Source: Prinia subflava
Taxonomy: Eukaryota > Chordata > Aves > Passeriformes > Cisticolidae
Length of the DNA: 64,000 nucleotides
Direction of reading: 5' to 3'
Assembly (NCBI RefSeq): GCF_021018805.1
Contig: NW_026960608.1
Location: 3,224,001-3,288,000 of the forward strand
Below are positions 19,995-33,320 of the stretch, piece by piece (the first letter of the stretch is position 1; each line of letters opens with the position of its first letter). Under the pieces are notes generated by a model. The model saw only the letters and a list, made by a program, of their open reading frames with translations. It had not been told where the DNA came from and did no database searches. The translations under genes and the position numbers were made by a program.

Positions 19995-20655
19995 TTCCTA
20001 GACCAGCCCAGGTGTGAAGGGACCTCGCAAGATCATCTGGTGCAGCCTTTTGCGGGAAAGGGAGCCTAGATGAGATTATTTAGCACCCCGTCCAATCGCA
20101 TCTTGAAAACCTCCAGCAACGGGGACTGGTGCAACTTGTGCCCATTGTCCCTTGTCTTCTCCATGTGGCTCCCCTGAAGTACTAGAATACTGTGAGGAGG
20201 TTCTCCTTGAGCCTAGGCAGGTGCGTAACATTTTGCATCTAATTCCTTTGTCATTGCTAGCCTTCATGCAGCCCCTGTCTGCTTTCAGATGTTCCTCCAC
20301 AGCTTTTGGATCATGCTGAGCCCATTTGTCCGCGTATTTAGGACTTAGGCTTATTCCTTGCTTCTGTAAGTATTCAGTGATATCTCTTGCCGTCCCTCCG
20401 ACTATGCCAATTGGTGCAAGTGGGTGTTTTAGGTCGCTTAAAGAATCGCCGGGAAAGGTATCAGCAAAAGCAGGTTCTCCAGCCCTTTGAGCATCTTTGT
20501 GGCCCTCCTTGGGACCCTCTCCAGTCTGTCCGCCTCTTTTTATTGAAGTCTGGGGACCAGAACTGGACACAGAGCTTGGCCTGCAGGCATGGCCTCTGTG
20601 AGAAGAGGCCAGGGTCTGCTCTGTGTGAGACACAGCTAGTTTTCACCAACTAGGC
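19995..20655 (-). mobile_element. CR1 LINE 3' fragment in minus orientation, unit 1
   Basis: Plus-strand text such as GAAGGGACCTCGCAAGATCATCTGG, CCAATCGCATCTTGAAAACCTCC and GCATCTTTGTGGCCCTCCTTG is the complement of the CR1 3' region. It is interrupted by a foreign 253-bp insert. A 185-residue minus-strand frame (20076-20633) runs through CR1 and insert, but is not a gene by any motif I recognise. Confidence 0.65.
20223..20475 (-). other. 253-bp insert of unknown origin within CR1, unit 1
   Basis: The CR1 text stops after ...CCTTGAGCCTAGGCAGGT and resumes with GCAGGTTCTCCAGCCCTTTG. GCAGGT is present at both junctions (20217-20222 and 20470-20475), like a 6-bp target duplication. The insert is open in one minus-strand frame throughout, with a Lys- and Asp-rich reading including Y-A-D-K-W-A-Q-H-D-P. 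I do not recognise it. A captured exon or a retroelement gag piece are both possible. Confidence 0.5.
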
Positions 20656-20802
20656 ACCAGACTCCCTGAGAGCCAAAGCTGAGCAACTCAGCAGAGCTGG
20701 TGGCACCCCTGTGTAAGCATATTTAAGAAAGGGTAAAGCGCTGTCTGGGGCAGGTATTTCCCTGCTGCCCTTAGATCTGGCAGGTGGCTATGTCCCGAAG
20801 GA

Positions 20803-20890
20803 ACTTTTTCATCTTATTTTCTCCTCCTGTCCTATTGAGGAGGGGTGGTGAGAGAACAGCTGGTTGGGCCCCTGGCGGCCAGCCAAGGTC
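20803..20890 (+). mobile_element. ERVL LTR 3' tail at the end of unit 1
   Basis: The segment repeats the LTR block TTTTTCATCTTATTTTCTCC...CCTGTCC...GGAGGGGTGGTGAGAGAAC...GGCGGCCAGCCAAGGTC, related to the 3' ends of the ERVL LTRs. It lies about 180 bp before the next unit, whose first element is the ERVL 5' LTR. Confidence 0.6.
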
Positions 20891-21133
20891 TGACATCATA
20901 AAGCCTAAAAGGCATATTCTTCCATGTAGAAGGGGGTTGGTGGTTTAGAGATTTTAGGAACAGGAAGATGAATTAGGGGCTGAATGTTGATTTGAGTGAA
21001 GGGCAGGTACCAATCCGTCTTCTATAACTGCAATTTCAGCAGCAGAGGACAGCTGAGAATCAGGCCCCAATGATGCTGGTCTGGGTGTTGCCAAGATGGA
21101 GTTCATTTCCCCATAGCAGCTCTCACAGTGCCG

Positions 21134-22306
21134 TGGGTCACGTGAAAAAGGGAGGCTTCCTCGACCCTTAGTGTGGGGAGATTTACTCAGTCTTTAGTGT
21201 TTAATTTGTCTGTGTTTCGGGAAAGCCGCGGCCGTTGTGCCCGACCAGTCTGTCAGCGTCCCGTTGGGGGGATCCTTCGCTGAGCAGTCGTACTGGATCA
21301 GAGGGTGGTTCGACTGACTTAGGGAAACACACCAACAGTGTAAGGGAGGCCCCTCAGCAGGTCTTCCCCTTTACCTATTGTGTTACCTGCCGCTGACGAC
21401 TGGTAGCGTCCGCCAAGGATTCACGCTAGCAGTTTATGGAAGAACACTCTTTGTTAATATAAGTTGTGACAGGTTAAGGTTCAAAGATTGTCAGTGATAG
21501 TGTCTGTCTGCAAAAATATATTTGAAGGAATATGCAGAGAAGCTCTAATCCCCAATAAAATGTTCCGCATGCATAGAGTATGATTCTTATCCAATAGGCA
21601 TCTCTATGAGGGAGAAGACAGGTTCAGCCCATCAACTGATCCCAGCAGCTACGATGGAGTCGATGGAGTCTTCCCTAACTTTTCCCCATTCTCGACTTAT
21701 TTTTATAGTATTTCTGTGTGTTTAGGTGGAGCTTGAGTGACTCTATTCATGCATACCTTTGTTACTGATTGGTGTAAAATTCTCTTGCTTTGCTTTTAAA
21801 GGTACAGTCAGAAAGAATATAGAGCGCATGCCCAGTGAGGGGTGGTCGCACTTTGGAGGTGGGTAACTTTGGGATGGAGGTGTGCGTTAATATTATTATT
21901 GGTCTTTAACGAAGCAAGTTCATCGAAGGAGAGAGATTTCACCACAGTTGCTGGCTCAGCAGTAAGACATCTTCCCCTATCTCCCGTGGCTGACAGGTGG
22001 TATGCGGATTATCAGCTGCAAAGTACCATCGAGTTCCCTTCCCCGCAAGGATTTCTGCAGAGCCTGGCCTTTGCTCCGCTCCACCCTCCATTCCATCCCC
22101 ATTAGCAGGTGCGTGTGTATGGGGAATCATCACGGAATAGGTTTCAAGTCATGCCAACTGCATTCCATCCAGGGAGCAGCAACTGTGATTTACCCTATAA
22201 TTCCCGTACTGTTATAACGCCTGTAAGGATGTTAATATAACTCCTAAGTTTCCTCTAATTGAATCCCCAGTTACGGGTCCACAGGGTCCCCAGTCATTTT
22301 CCCACA
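21134..22306 (-). mobile_element. Solo LTR inside the ERVL 5' LTR, unit 2
   Basis: Identical insertion, with the same CCGTG repeat at both junctions. Confidence 0.6.
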
Positions 22307-25300
22307 CCGTGCTTTGCATTGGTAGCTAGAAAGGTGTTGATAACACACCAGTGTTTTGGCTACTGCTGAGCAGTGTTGGCACAGCATCAGTGCTGTCTCT
22401 CCAACATTCTGCCCCAGCATCAGCTGGCTGGGGGTGGGCAAGATCCTAGGAGGAGTTACAACCAGGACAGCTGACCCAAACTGGTCAGAGGGATATTCCA
22501 TACCATATGATGTCAGCTCAGAAATAAAAGCGAAGTAAAGGAGGGGGAAAGGGGAGCATTTCTTATTTACAGTGTTTGCCTTCCAGAGAAACTGGTACAT
22601 GTGCGGAAGCCCTGCTTCCCAGGAAGTGTCTAGACAGTACTTGCTGATCGAAACTAGACAATCAATTTGGTTTTTTTCCCTCTCCTTGTTCACGCACAAA
22701 CATTCACTTTTGCTTTAGTAAACAACCTTATCTCAGTCTGCAAGTTGTTTTTCATCTCTCCTGTCCAGCTGGGAAGGAGGAGTGATAGAGTTGTTTGGTG
22801 AACACCTGGCATCCAGCCAAGATAAACCCACACCAGTCCTTTTTGGTTCCTAACGTGGGCTGAGACACTGGCCCTTATATATCTTGCATGGTATAGTAAT
22901 AGTAGTTATTGAGTAGCAAGCTCCTGTGCGGGACATGGAGTTTGTCAGGTACGCTGCTTATCTCTTTGTTTTGTTGAGTTTGGGAACATGTTACTACAAA
23001 CAGTGGCTCTGTGCTTTGCTGTGACATTGATGGCTTTGTTGTGCTAGGGGAGCTACTTTCTGGGGACAATGAGGGACTCACTCTCCCTATCTGGGACTGA
23101 TGTAGATTGTTTTAGAATGCAGGCTGCCGCATTCCTTGTTCATCCTTATGTAAGCTGTTGAATACTATTTTTACTATTAACTAATACTGTTGGCACCCTA
23201 TGGGGTTTGTGGAATCTGGTGTCATCCTGCTGTGAGACAAAACAAACTGTAGGTGAGGAGGTACTGAAATGTGCCCTGAAGCGGCAGCTCGCTGGATGGC
23301 AGTGCGTGTGCAAGGATTTGAGCAGGTTCCTAGAGTGGTTATGACCTCCCCTTGCCTGGGACTCTACACCTAAATAGGTAAAGAAGCCTGGCAAACTGAC
23401 GCGTCACCTGATAGAAGGGTGCCTTACCTACCCTGATGAAACCCAGCAGCTTCTTGCCCTGTACGAGGGCCTGGCCTATGCCTATTGAGCCACAGTTCAG
23501 TACTGTCAGAAGAGTGTGGCTGAGGCAGGGACCCAAACTGCATTTGAGGACACTATGGCTGAGATAGGGACCCAAACAATAACTACAGTAATGGCCCCCA
23601 GAAGTGAGAAAGAAAAGGTGGGTGAGGAGAGCCAAGGAGCGATCAGCAAGACTCACTCACCTTTTAGTAGTGCCATGTGGCCAGTGCCAAAGTCTGATGG
23701 AGGGTGGAGGTTAACAGTAGACCATTGTGGCCTGAATGAAGTAACGCCCCCACTGAGTGCTGCTGTACTGGACATGTTAGAGCTCTAATATGAACTGGAG
23801 TCAAAGGCAGCCAGGTGGTACGCTGCACTTGGCATTGCCGATGCATTTTTCTCAATTCCTTTGACAGCAGAGTGCGGACCACAGTTTGCTTTCATGTGGC
23901 GGGGTGTCCAATACACCTGGAATCGACTGCCCCGGGGGTGGAAACACAGCCCTACCATCTCTCATGGACTGATCCAAAGTGTACTGGAAATGGATGATGC
24001 CCCGCAACATCTACAATACGTTCATGACATCATTGTGTGGGGCAGTGAGGCAGAAGAAGTGTTTGAGAAGGGAAAAAGAATAGTTCAGAATGTTCTGATA
24101 GCTGGGTTTGCCATAAAGAAAAGCAAGGTCAAGGGACCTGCACGGGACATCCAGTTTTTGGGCGCACAAATGGTGGGGTGGCCGTCGTCGTGTGCCTATG
24201 GATGTGGTTAACAAGATAGCAACTATGTCTTCACCAGCTAAGATGATGGAAACACAGGCTTTCGTAGGCCGCCTGGGGTTCTGGAGAATGCATATTCCAC
24301 GTTACAGTCAGCTTGTGAGGCCCCTCTATTGAGTGACCCAGAAGAACCATTTTGGATGGGGCCTTGAGCAACAACAGGCCTTTGAGCAGATCAAACAGGG
24401 AAGTAGCTTTTGTGGTAGCTCTTGGGCCTGTTCAGACTGGACCAGCCCTGCAAAATATACTCTACACTGCAGCTGGATAGCATGATCTCACTTGGAGCTT
24501 CTGGCAAAGAACATCAAGAGAAAGCCGAGGTGGACCATTAAGGTTTTGGAGCCGGGGTCATTGAGGATCAGAAGGCCCACTACACTCCCTCTGAAAAAGA
24601 AATATTAGCAGCATATGAGGGGGTTTGAGCATCCTCAGTTGTTGTTGGGAAAGAAGCGTGTCTCCTCTTGGCGCTGCAATTTCCTGTGCTACACTAGATG
24701 TTCAAAGGAAGCATCCTTTTGACACATCGTGCAAACAGTGCTGCGTGGAGTAAGTGGGTGGGTAGCAGCACTGATCACACAACGAGCTTGACTGGGGGAA
24801 CCCAATTGCCCGAGAATCCATGAAAAAAGGCAGAGGTTTTGGAGAATTTCTTTGAAAGGTCACTCGTGCTCAAGAAGCACCACCATATAATGAGTTATCA
24901 GAAGATGAAAGAGGCCATGCTCTCTTTTCTGACGGATCCTGCCTTGTGGTAGGAAACCATCAGAGGTGGAAAGCTGCTGTGTGGAGTCCCACACAATGAG
25001 TCGTTGAGGCCGCTGAAGGAGAAGAAAAGTGGCCTCTGCTGTATCTCTGTACTGACTCCTGGATGGTGGCTAATGCCCTATGAAGGTGGCTACAGCAATG
25101 GAAGAAGACCGATTGGCAGTGCAGGGCTAAACCCATGTGGGCTGCTGTGTTGTGGCAGGACATCACTGCACGGGTAGAAACGATGGCTCTGAAGGAACGT
25201 CCCGTAGATGCTTACATGCCCCAAAGTCGTGCCACTGAGGAACATCAGAAGAATGAACAGCCAGCTAAGGCTGCCAAAATTGAAATAGCTCAGGTAGACT

Positions 25301-25734
25301 TAGACTGGGAGAAGAAGTGTGAACTCTTTACAGCCTCATGGGCCCATGAACCATGCGGGCATCTAGGAAAAAATGCAACCTACAGACGAGCTTGTGATTG
25401 AGGGGTCGGCCTGACCACGGAGGCTATCACACAGGTCACCCGTGAATGTGAAACGTGCTGCAATCAAGTGAGCCACATGAGTGAAATGTCCTTGGAATAG
25501 ATGGCCAAAGTGAGTTTTAAATCTGCTGAGGCCTGGCAAATTGACTATATTGGACCACTGCCATGAACACACCAAGGCAAGAGCTTACATGCTCATCGTG
25601 GTAGAGGCAACTACTGGTTGGCTGTAAAAATACCCTGTAAACCATGCTATTGCTCGAAACGCTGTCTTAGGCCTTAAGAGAGACATTTTGTAGTGACATG
25701 GTACCCCAGAAAGAATGGAATCAATGAGTCTCCT

Positions 25735-26459
25735 TGTCTTAGTTTGGAAAGACAGGTGTCTGCCAGGGAAAAGCCGGAGCTTCCCTTGGAATGGGGAATG
25801 TAAACCCCCTCGCTCTGAATTATTTTAATTTTGAAATTAAGGAGCTTTCAGGCAAAGATATGGGAATAGGAATAACAGTTCTTTACTAGGAATATTAAAA
25901 ACGAAGTAGTACAAAAAAGCAAACGAACAAAAAAGAAAAACACTGGCAGAGTCAGAACACGACCTGACACCCTGTTGGTCAGGGTGTTGGTAGCAGTCCA
26001 ATTAAGTCCTCCTGGAGTGACAGATGTGGTTCTGTTGGAGTAGAGATGATCCCGTGGAAGGATCCAGCGGTGGCGAGATGAGTCTGGTCTTCCTCTGGGA
26101 AGCCAGTGGAAAACAGGCTGTCCTGGTGTTCTGAATCTCAGGTTTTATCCAGGTAGGAAAGCTTGGCTCCTCCCACTGGGTGGAGCATCTCACAATGGGA
26201 TGATGCCATTTTATCAGTCATGCAGTGAGCCTTAATGGCTCATTAACAGCAGATATCCCCCTGGAAGGAGGATGGGTCAGGGAAGAGATAGGAACACTGC
26301 CCCACCTGGTTTTAACAGCTGGCCCATTAACAGAAGACACCTGCCCCCTTCCCCCCGGAGCCATGAGGAATGGGTCATAGAAGAGATAAAGAAAGAAACA
26401 CCTCCCCAACCAGTTTCAACAGATGGGAATAGAATACATCTTGCATTGAACCCAAGACA
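25735..26459 (-). mobile_element. ERVK-type solo LTR in the ERVL integrase, unit 2
   Basis: Same TGTCTT...AAGACA ends and insertion point. Confidence 0.75.
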
Positions 26460-27992
26460 CTCATTTATGAAATAACCTCATAAACTCTTAGGCAAAGAAA
26501 CATGCATTGAGTAGATATATCACATCCCTTATCACCCACAAGCCTCTGGAAAGATTGAGAGGTATGATGGACTGCTGATGACTATGTCAAGAGGGTTAGG
26601 CAATCGGGCATGGAAGCATTGGGATGCAAATTTAGCAGAAGCCACTTGGCTGGTTAACACCAGAAGATCTGCTAACCGCCCTGGTCCTGCCCAAACAAAA
26701 CCACTACATACTGTGGGAGGAGATAAGGTCCCCATACTACACACAGGGAAGTGGCTGTGGAATTCTCCTCCCATGGGAAAAGGCAAACCTATTAATGGGA
26801 TTGTCTTTGCTCAAGGACCTGGGTGTACTTGGTGGGTAGTGCAGAAGGATGGGGAGACCCGGCGTGTGCCTCAAGGAGATTTAACCTTGGGGGAAAAGTA
26901 ATGAGTGCAAACTGTATGTTGCAGGAAGTAAAGTAGCAGGAGTGACATGAACCGACGATGAGTGAATTTTACGAGGAGCGAGGAGAGTGCGAGGATAGCC
27001 CAGGCAGGGCCGGTGTCGGTGCCGAACGGTCGAGTGTGTCGCTTCTGTCCCGAGCACCCATCTTGATGGAATGGAGCCCAAGTCACAGCCTGTTTTTTAA
27101 ACATCTGGAGGGCTGGAAGAAACCCATCAAATGGGAAACTAATATCTGTCTTTGAAAGGAAGGGGGACGGTAGTTAATGAAAATGTATACGTGTGTTGGA
27201 CATAAAGATGGTTTAAGCATGGAGTTTAAGTTGTAAGTGTTGGTAAGAAGGGATTTCAGTCATGACATAAATACAATGGAAGAATTAGAAGCCAGATATA
27301 GATATATATATAAAAAATTCTGTGGGATCTGAGTATGATGCAAATGGTGCGAAGTAAGGGGTGGAGACTGTACTGGCTGTGGCTGAGATGGAGTTCACTT
27401 TCCCCATAGCGTCCAACAGTGCCATGCTTTGCATTTGTATCTAGAAAGGTGTTGATAACACATCAGTGTTTTGGCTACTGCCGGGCAATGTTGGCACAGC
27501 GTCAGCGCTGCCTCTCCAACATTCTGCCCCCAATAAGTAGGCTGGGAGTGGGCAAGATCCTGGCAGGAGACACCACTAGACCAGGTGACCCAAACTGGCC
27601 AGAGGGCTATTCTGTACCATATGACTTCAGCTCAGAAATAAAAGCTAAGTTAAGGAGGGGGAAAGGGGGCACATTAGTTATTTACAGCGTTTGCCTTTCG
27701 GAGCAACCCCTACCTGTGCTGAAGCCCTGCTTCTTGGAAAGTGGTCGGACAGTGCTTGCTGATGGGAACCAGAGGATATATTTGTTTTTCCTGTTTCCTT
27801 TTTTGTGCGAAAACTTTCTCTTTTCCTTTAGTAAACTGCCCTATCTCACCCTGTGAGTTGTTTTCCATCTTATTTTCTCTCTGTGTCAAGCTGAGAAGGG
27901 GGAGTGATAGAACGACTCTGTGGGCACCAGCAAGAGGAGCTGGAAACCACTGGGCAGCCGGAAAGCTAACAATGTAATCACGAGAGTAAAAA

Positions 27993-29697
27993 TGTGCTGG
28001 GACAACTCAATGACTGGAGCTCCCCAGTCAATGGCTATAAAGTGGTCAGAAGGAAGGAGAGGCAGAGGTGGTCCTCTGTGTGAACTCAAAATAAGAGGGA
28101 TTTTCTGTACAGAGCTGTCTTTGAAAGACAGCGATGAACAGGTTGAGAGCTTATGGGTGAAAATTAGAGGCCAAGCTGTTGCGTTAAGAGTAAGAAACTT
28201 GGCAGAAAATAAAGCCCCTTGCACTCCAGCTGCTCCTCAGACATCAGAGGGACCGGGTGGGGTTAGGCCTAATTTCCGGTTACAACCAGTTCAGCACTGT
28301 GAATCTGGTTGCGTTCTCTAAGAACCTTTGTGAGCGCAGATTCAGGAATAGAGTGATTTTCTGAAGTTACAGAACTAGAGATTTGGAACTGCCATTGAGA
28401 AATGCACTAGCTGTGGTAGAAGTCTAATAACATCATGCTAACCCATGCAATACTAATAATAGCAATGGTATGCAGAAGCTTCCCAAGAGGGCGTCCCCGC
28501 TTTGGAGGAGGGAGAAGAGAACAGACCGGCAACTGTCTCTGACATCTCTTGGGAATTCCTGCTACCTAGCTGAAATTTCTACCCTCCTTATATACAGCCC
28601 AATCTTCTCCTCCTTACGTATAGCAAGATCTAATTGGAGAGCTGAGTAATATAATCATATACGTGGTAGCATGTACTTCAGTAAGCTTATTAGCATATGC
28701 ATGAGTGTGCATTTTAATACTTAAATGACCCTTAATCGGGCAAAGGTTACTTCTTTGGCCTTGGTGTCCTTCAGAGTTCCGCTCTTAAGACTTCTTTCCA
28801 TTTCATGCCGTTCATCAGAGCCAAGAAACGGCTTTCCTAGCTGCCCATGAACTCCTCCTTCGGCCATATTGTCCTTTCTTGACGTCAGCTATGTGGATCT
28901 CCATCAGGAAAGATAATGTGGAGGGTACACGGTTTAGGCCATATATAGTAAGCCTTAGCCCTTTCCTGACTCCATGGTCATCATCCCACACAAGCCAACA
29001 AAAGAAGCCAACCTTGTGTTTGGTATCTACTATAGGCCACCAGATTAAGAGGATGAGGTCGACGTAAGACATCAGGCAAGTTAGGCGGGACATGAGCGTT
29101 GCTGAGTAAGGGCCTTCTCTTCTGGTTGAGCTGAAGCATGAAGTGGACATGCATAGGTATTGGAAGCAGGGACACGCATTCTGGGAAGAATCTAAAGATG
29201 CCGCCCAGGTCTGTAGGGATGGGATCAGAAAAGCTAAGGCAAAGCTGGAGCTGAATTTGGCAGGGGATGTAAAGAATCATAAGATGGGCTTCCACAGGTG
29301 CATTGGTCAGAAAAATAAGGCTAAAGAAAGCGTACGCCAACCCACATTCCCTTCCTCCCTCCCCCCCTGCCCCCGCTGATAAATAAGCCAGGAGGTCTAG
29401 TGGCCAGTAACATGGAGAAGGCTGTGATACTCGGCGAGTCGTTTTCCTCTGTTTTCACTGGCACGGTTACCAAACCTCTTGAGACCCTGAACCTCAAGGC
29501 AGGGACTTGGGGAACAAAGTCCCTTCCATCATAGGAAACAATCTGTTTTGAGACCACCCGAGGAACCTGTGGATACACAAGTCCTGCACCTGGGGAGGCA
29601 CAACGCCATGCACCAGTACATGCTGGAGGTCGATCGGCTGGAAAGCAGCTTTGCAAAATAGGACGACGTGCCCTTGCCGCAAAGGCGGCCAAGGATC
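27993..29697 (+). mobile_element. CR1 fragments around a minus-strand LTR, unit 2
   Basis: CR1 endonuclease piece 27993-28182, LTR 28298-28837 (minus), internally deleted CR1 28877-29697. Sequence as in unit 1. Confidence 0.6.
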
Positions 29698-30156
29698 TCC
29701 TTAGCCCAATATCGAGGAAAGCAGGGTTTATATATGTTACAAGATAGATGTGTGGGCCATTCAAGGTGCTCACTGTGCCCGGAGCTGCAGGGCACAGCAG
29801 ACCACCCTTGGGCAGATTTGAGGGCGCTGCCTATTTTTCTAAAAGCCTCCTATCCAGCCTAACGCAAATCCTACTATCTTGAACCCTCAAGCCAGCAGTG
29901 CCGAACGCACGCTTTGTATTTTATTTGCTTCCAGGAGACGTGCAGCTTAGAAACGTCTGCAATGGAAGTGGGGCTTTCAGCAAACAGTGTAGAGCAACTT
30001 CTGTTGGTTTTTCAAAATGTCCCGAGAAGTTAAGGGCAGGCCTGCCCTGCCCTGGCCAAAGCAGTCATTTGACTGAAGGGAGCAGCACCAAAAAGGCACA
30101 GGCACCTTTGGGGTGGACTTGATGCGGTAACAAATAATAAGAAATAGTGTTTGTAG

Positions 30157-30857
30157 CTACTACAGCCTCTTCTGCGACCTCGTAGCCCGCCCTCAGGGTC
30201 GCAGCACTACACGGGGCAGGTCCCTCGGCGCCCCGAGGGCCCCAGGTCGACGAGAGAGGACTCGCCAAGGGGGCGGGGAAAAGCGAAAGAGACAGGCGGG
30301 ACAGCAAATGGAGACGCGGGCCACGATCCGTCGGCCCAATGGGCGCCGCGGAGGGCCGGGCTTAGTGGAGGAAGTGTCGGGGCGGACACGGGCGTTGTCC
30401 TTGGCTGACGAGAGTATCGGGGTGCTGGCCTCTCGCCCTGGTGGCGCCACTACCGTCTTCGGAAAGATTATCGGCAAGGCGTTTCTGTGGTCTCGTCAGC
30501 GACGAGGACTAGGAGGTAGCCTCGGCTTTGCTCTCTGTGCGCGGTTCCTCTTCCCTTCCCCCTCCTCCCGCGCTTGCGGGCATCTGAGCCGAGGACACCC
30601 GGTGCGCGGTACCCGGGCGCGCGGCAGGGCGCGCGGCGGCGCTGCTGCTGCGGGTGGGTGGGTGCAGGGACGCGGGACGGACGGGGCCTCTCTGGGTTGT
30701 GGCGCTCTCTACTGCACCGTCCCCATAGCTTGTTCTGTGCCGCACCCCCACCCCTCCGGCTGCCGCGGGCGTACTGGGTTGCAGGTGTTGTCCGGACTCG
30801 CCTCGTATCCCACCCCCACCGTGTCGTGTGTGCGCGCGTAGAGAAGGACCTCCGACG
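30157..30857 (+). promoter_or_regulatory. HINTW: CpG-island promoter of HINTW, unit 2
   Basis: GC box at 30269-30278 and CCAAT box at 30336-30340, unchanged. The T at 30138 lies just outside it. Confidence 0.65.
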
Positions 30858-32945
30858 GTAACTTGGTCTCAATGTGTCTCCTAACAGCATCCCCCAAACT
30901 GGATTATGAGGGCAAGGAATTACATCTTTCTCTAATTAAAAAAAAAAAAAAGCAAAAAAATTACGAGGTGGTCATCCTGCAGGCTTCAATAGCTTTCCAG
31001 AACTCGTTTCTGTGGGGAAATAAGACCGTGATAACAGCATGCTTGCAAGGGTCACGAGTGTTGGTACTGGAAACTGGAGTGAGCTGCTTAGACCGGGGGA
31101 AAAACAATGCAGGCGTTGCCTATGGGATGTTAACTTTAAGGTAATATCCCATGTGATTTAGTTCCTAAAATGCTGAAAGTTAGCAGTTAGGGATTCTTTC
31201 TGCTTTTGAAGGTAGGGTTTGCATGCAGTATAGAAGACAGACTCGTCCCATGCACTTGCAGGCTTCCTGGCATTATGCGTGTGTTCGATGCTTGAGCTCC
31301 CTGTCCTGTGGGAAATGAATGGCCGCTGCTCTTCCACTTCACTAAACTCTTTGCTGATTCAGTTAAGCCATTTGTCTTCAGTCTCTGCGTGGACCACATC
31401 CAGTAGAAAAACTGCTCAGGAAAGGATCGGTCCCAACTAAAACATACTGGAGCTTGTTAATCGCAAGTAGTGGCCTGTCTCCTTCCCCCATGGTCTTGCA
31501 TGACGAATCTCACTTCTAGAGGGGGCTCTGTAAATATACTGTATTTTGGGTACAGAAAGCATAATAATCATGCAGGAAAAATCAATGTTCTGGCTTGTCT
31601 TTGGGGTATCTGGTAATCTGCTTCTGTAGGAGTTCAGCGGGGCAGATGGGTTTGCATAAGCTATTGCCTTTCTCTGAAGCCGGTTATGTTTTAAGTGTTT
31701 ACTCTTCCTCCAGTGCCATTCGTTCCTTGATCGTTTTGCCCCTAGACGCGACACTTTTCCTAGTCATGCCTAAGGAGCCAATTATCGAGTTGTCTGGAGC
31801 AGGAGATTCTGGTGAATCTGTAAGTACTGTGGGAGTTTTCTGTGTGCTAAACTGTACCTGTAGATAGTTCCTCATTTACTAGACTCTTTCCCATCCCCCC
31901 TTTCCCCCTTGATAGGGCACAGTAGGCTACTTTGGGTTTTCTGGCGCTATCATCTCTTGCCTCTGGCTTGTAATGGAGTTGAGCTTTTTGACTAAAAGCA
32001 GTGCGATAAAGCAGTGCTGGTCCCTGGGTGTGTACTTCTGGTGCAAAGCGCCATGTTGTTTTGGAGTGCAGTCTGGTGCCTATTGTCGTGGTTTAGAGTC
32101 AGAGTAGTAGTCCTTCTAACATGGAGAAGAGGGCTTGGGGTTTTTGGCAGGTCCGGGGCAAGGAAGGGCAAAGCTGGTTGAGAGGTGCTGGATGTTTTGC
32201 TTTAAGCTGTGAAAGCCATGTTCAAAGACACTGTAAACCCACGCAAAAGGCAGCCAAAAGTTTATTTTCCAGCCGGATTGGTTATGTTGCCTGAAGACAC
32301 AATGGGGGCTTTAACGCGGAGACAGTGTCAGCTTCTGTGGCTGTTTTGTAGTCCTTTGGTGTCTATCTTGAGAAAAATTGCCTAGCTCTCTTTTGCCCCT
32401 ATAGCGTGCATAATTGGTCTTTGTAGCTTTGCTTGGAAAGCTTTAGTTGCCAGTGTTTGGACGGCCGTTAATTTGGCCATGCAATGGTTGAACTGCTAGG
32501 AATTGGCTAGCTGCTTTCTCTGGGTGGTTCTCTGCTCTCATTCCTTCCCTTCCTGCTCTCTCCCCTCTTGTTCCTTTATTCTTTTTATTTTACTTATTTA
32601 TGGGTTTGTACTTCCTTCTCCAGCTTCTTGGGCATGTCGTGATTGTTGGCGAGATGTGTGTTGCTCACCTGGGCCTGACCAATGGATTCCGGATGGTTGT
32701 GGATGAAGGGCCCGAGGGTGGGCAGTCTGTCTCTCGCATGCATCTACCCGTTCTGGGTGGCGGTCAGTTGGGCTGGCCGCCTGGCTAAGATTTTGGCACC
32801 GCAAGAGTTGCTGCACGTGTACAAATCGCCGCTGAATGGATTTCGTCTGTTGCCCATCAATCTAGCGGCTTTTGATGTGTAATTTTTCTTTTGCCGTGCG
32901 TCTGTGGAAGGTAACAAAAGCTTTGAGCAGCAGTTGCACAATAAA
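30308..32945 (+). CDS. HINTW: HINTW-like gene, unit 2, three exons; coding status uncertain
   Basis: Exons 30308-30515, 31714-31819 and 32624-32788; poly(A) signal 32940-32945. Exon translations are identical to unit 1, so the altered triad (R-M-H-L-P), the TTG in place of the ancestral start (30401), the two +1 shifts and the internal AG in exon 2 (31744-31745) are all shared. The 14-A run in intron 1 (30938-30951) also has the same length. Confidence 0.8.
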
Positions 32946-33320
32946 GATTTGTCATGGGGATATCATCTCCGTCTTGCGCGTCTTACTGAGGGGAAGTAGT
33001 TCTGCAAGTTCAAACGGTGTCTCACCGAAATGCAAGTATGTGGAATGTTTCAGCCAGATAACAGCATTTCAGAGATAGATGATGATTTGCCTGTTTGTTT
33101 GAAGCGTGAAGCTGGAAGCGCTGCTTAGCAGTCTCTCGCGTCTTGTAGGAAGCAAAGTCTTAGCTCTTTGGCAGTGGTACGCCAACGTACAGAAAGCCCC
33201 TATGTAGGCTGCTGCTAAAAGTGTAGAAGATACTGTGTGTGAGGCTACATGCGTGCTTTCCAAGGGTGGATTCAGCATGGTGCACTGTGTTGGAAGCATC
33301 TACCTCCTGTTGCACCTGGG

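Larger units (their letters stand above)
6811..21067 (+). repeat. HINTW tandem array, unit 1 (14,257 bp)
   Basis: The first complete unit of a direct tandem array. Its start was set where homology with the next unit begins: CAATGATG at 6811 recurs at 21068, 35325, 49582 and 63842. Weak homology reaches about 7-10 bp further left, to about 6804. The unit holds one HINTW-like gene with its promoter plus LTR and CR1 debris. It differs from the later units at its extreme left edge (A at 6820 instead of T). It carries C at both 9564 and 15881. Confidence 0.95.
21071..27928 (+). mobile_element. Degenerate ERVL-type provirus, unit 2
   Basis: Same element as in unit 1, including the stop in the reverse transcriptase frame and the Tyr-Val-His-Asp box. 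Pol remnants: reverse transcriptase 23516-24211, integrase tail frame 26578-26901. 3' LTR 27369-27928. Confidence 0.8.

Noticed and set aside
20076..20633. 185-residue minus-strand frame as a gene
   Set aside because: It runs across CR1 3' non-coding sequence and the insert and back into CR1, so it cannot be one evolved protein. The insert alone is kept as a finding.
20803..21067. Complete second ERVL LTR at each unit end
   Set aside because: Only the last 90 bp or so align with the ERVL LTR; nothing upstream matches the rest of the LTR.
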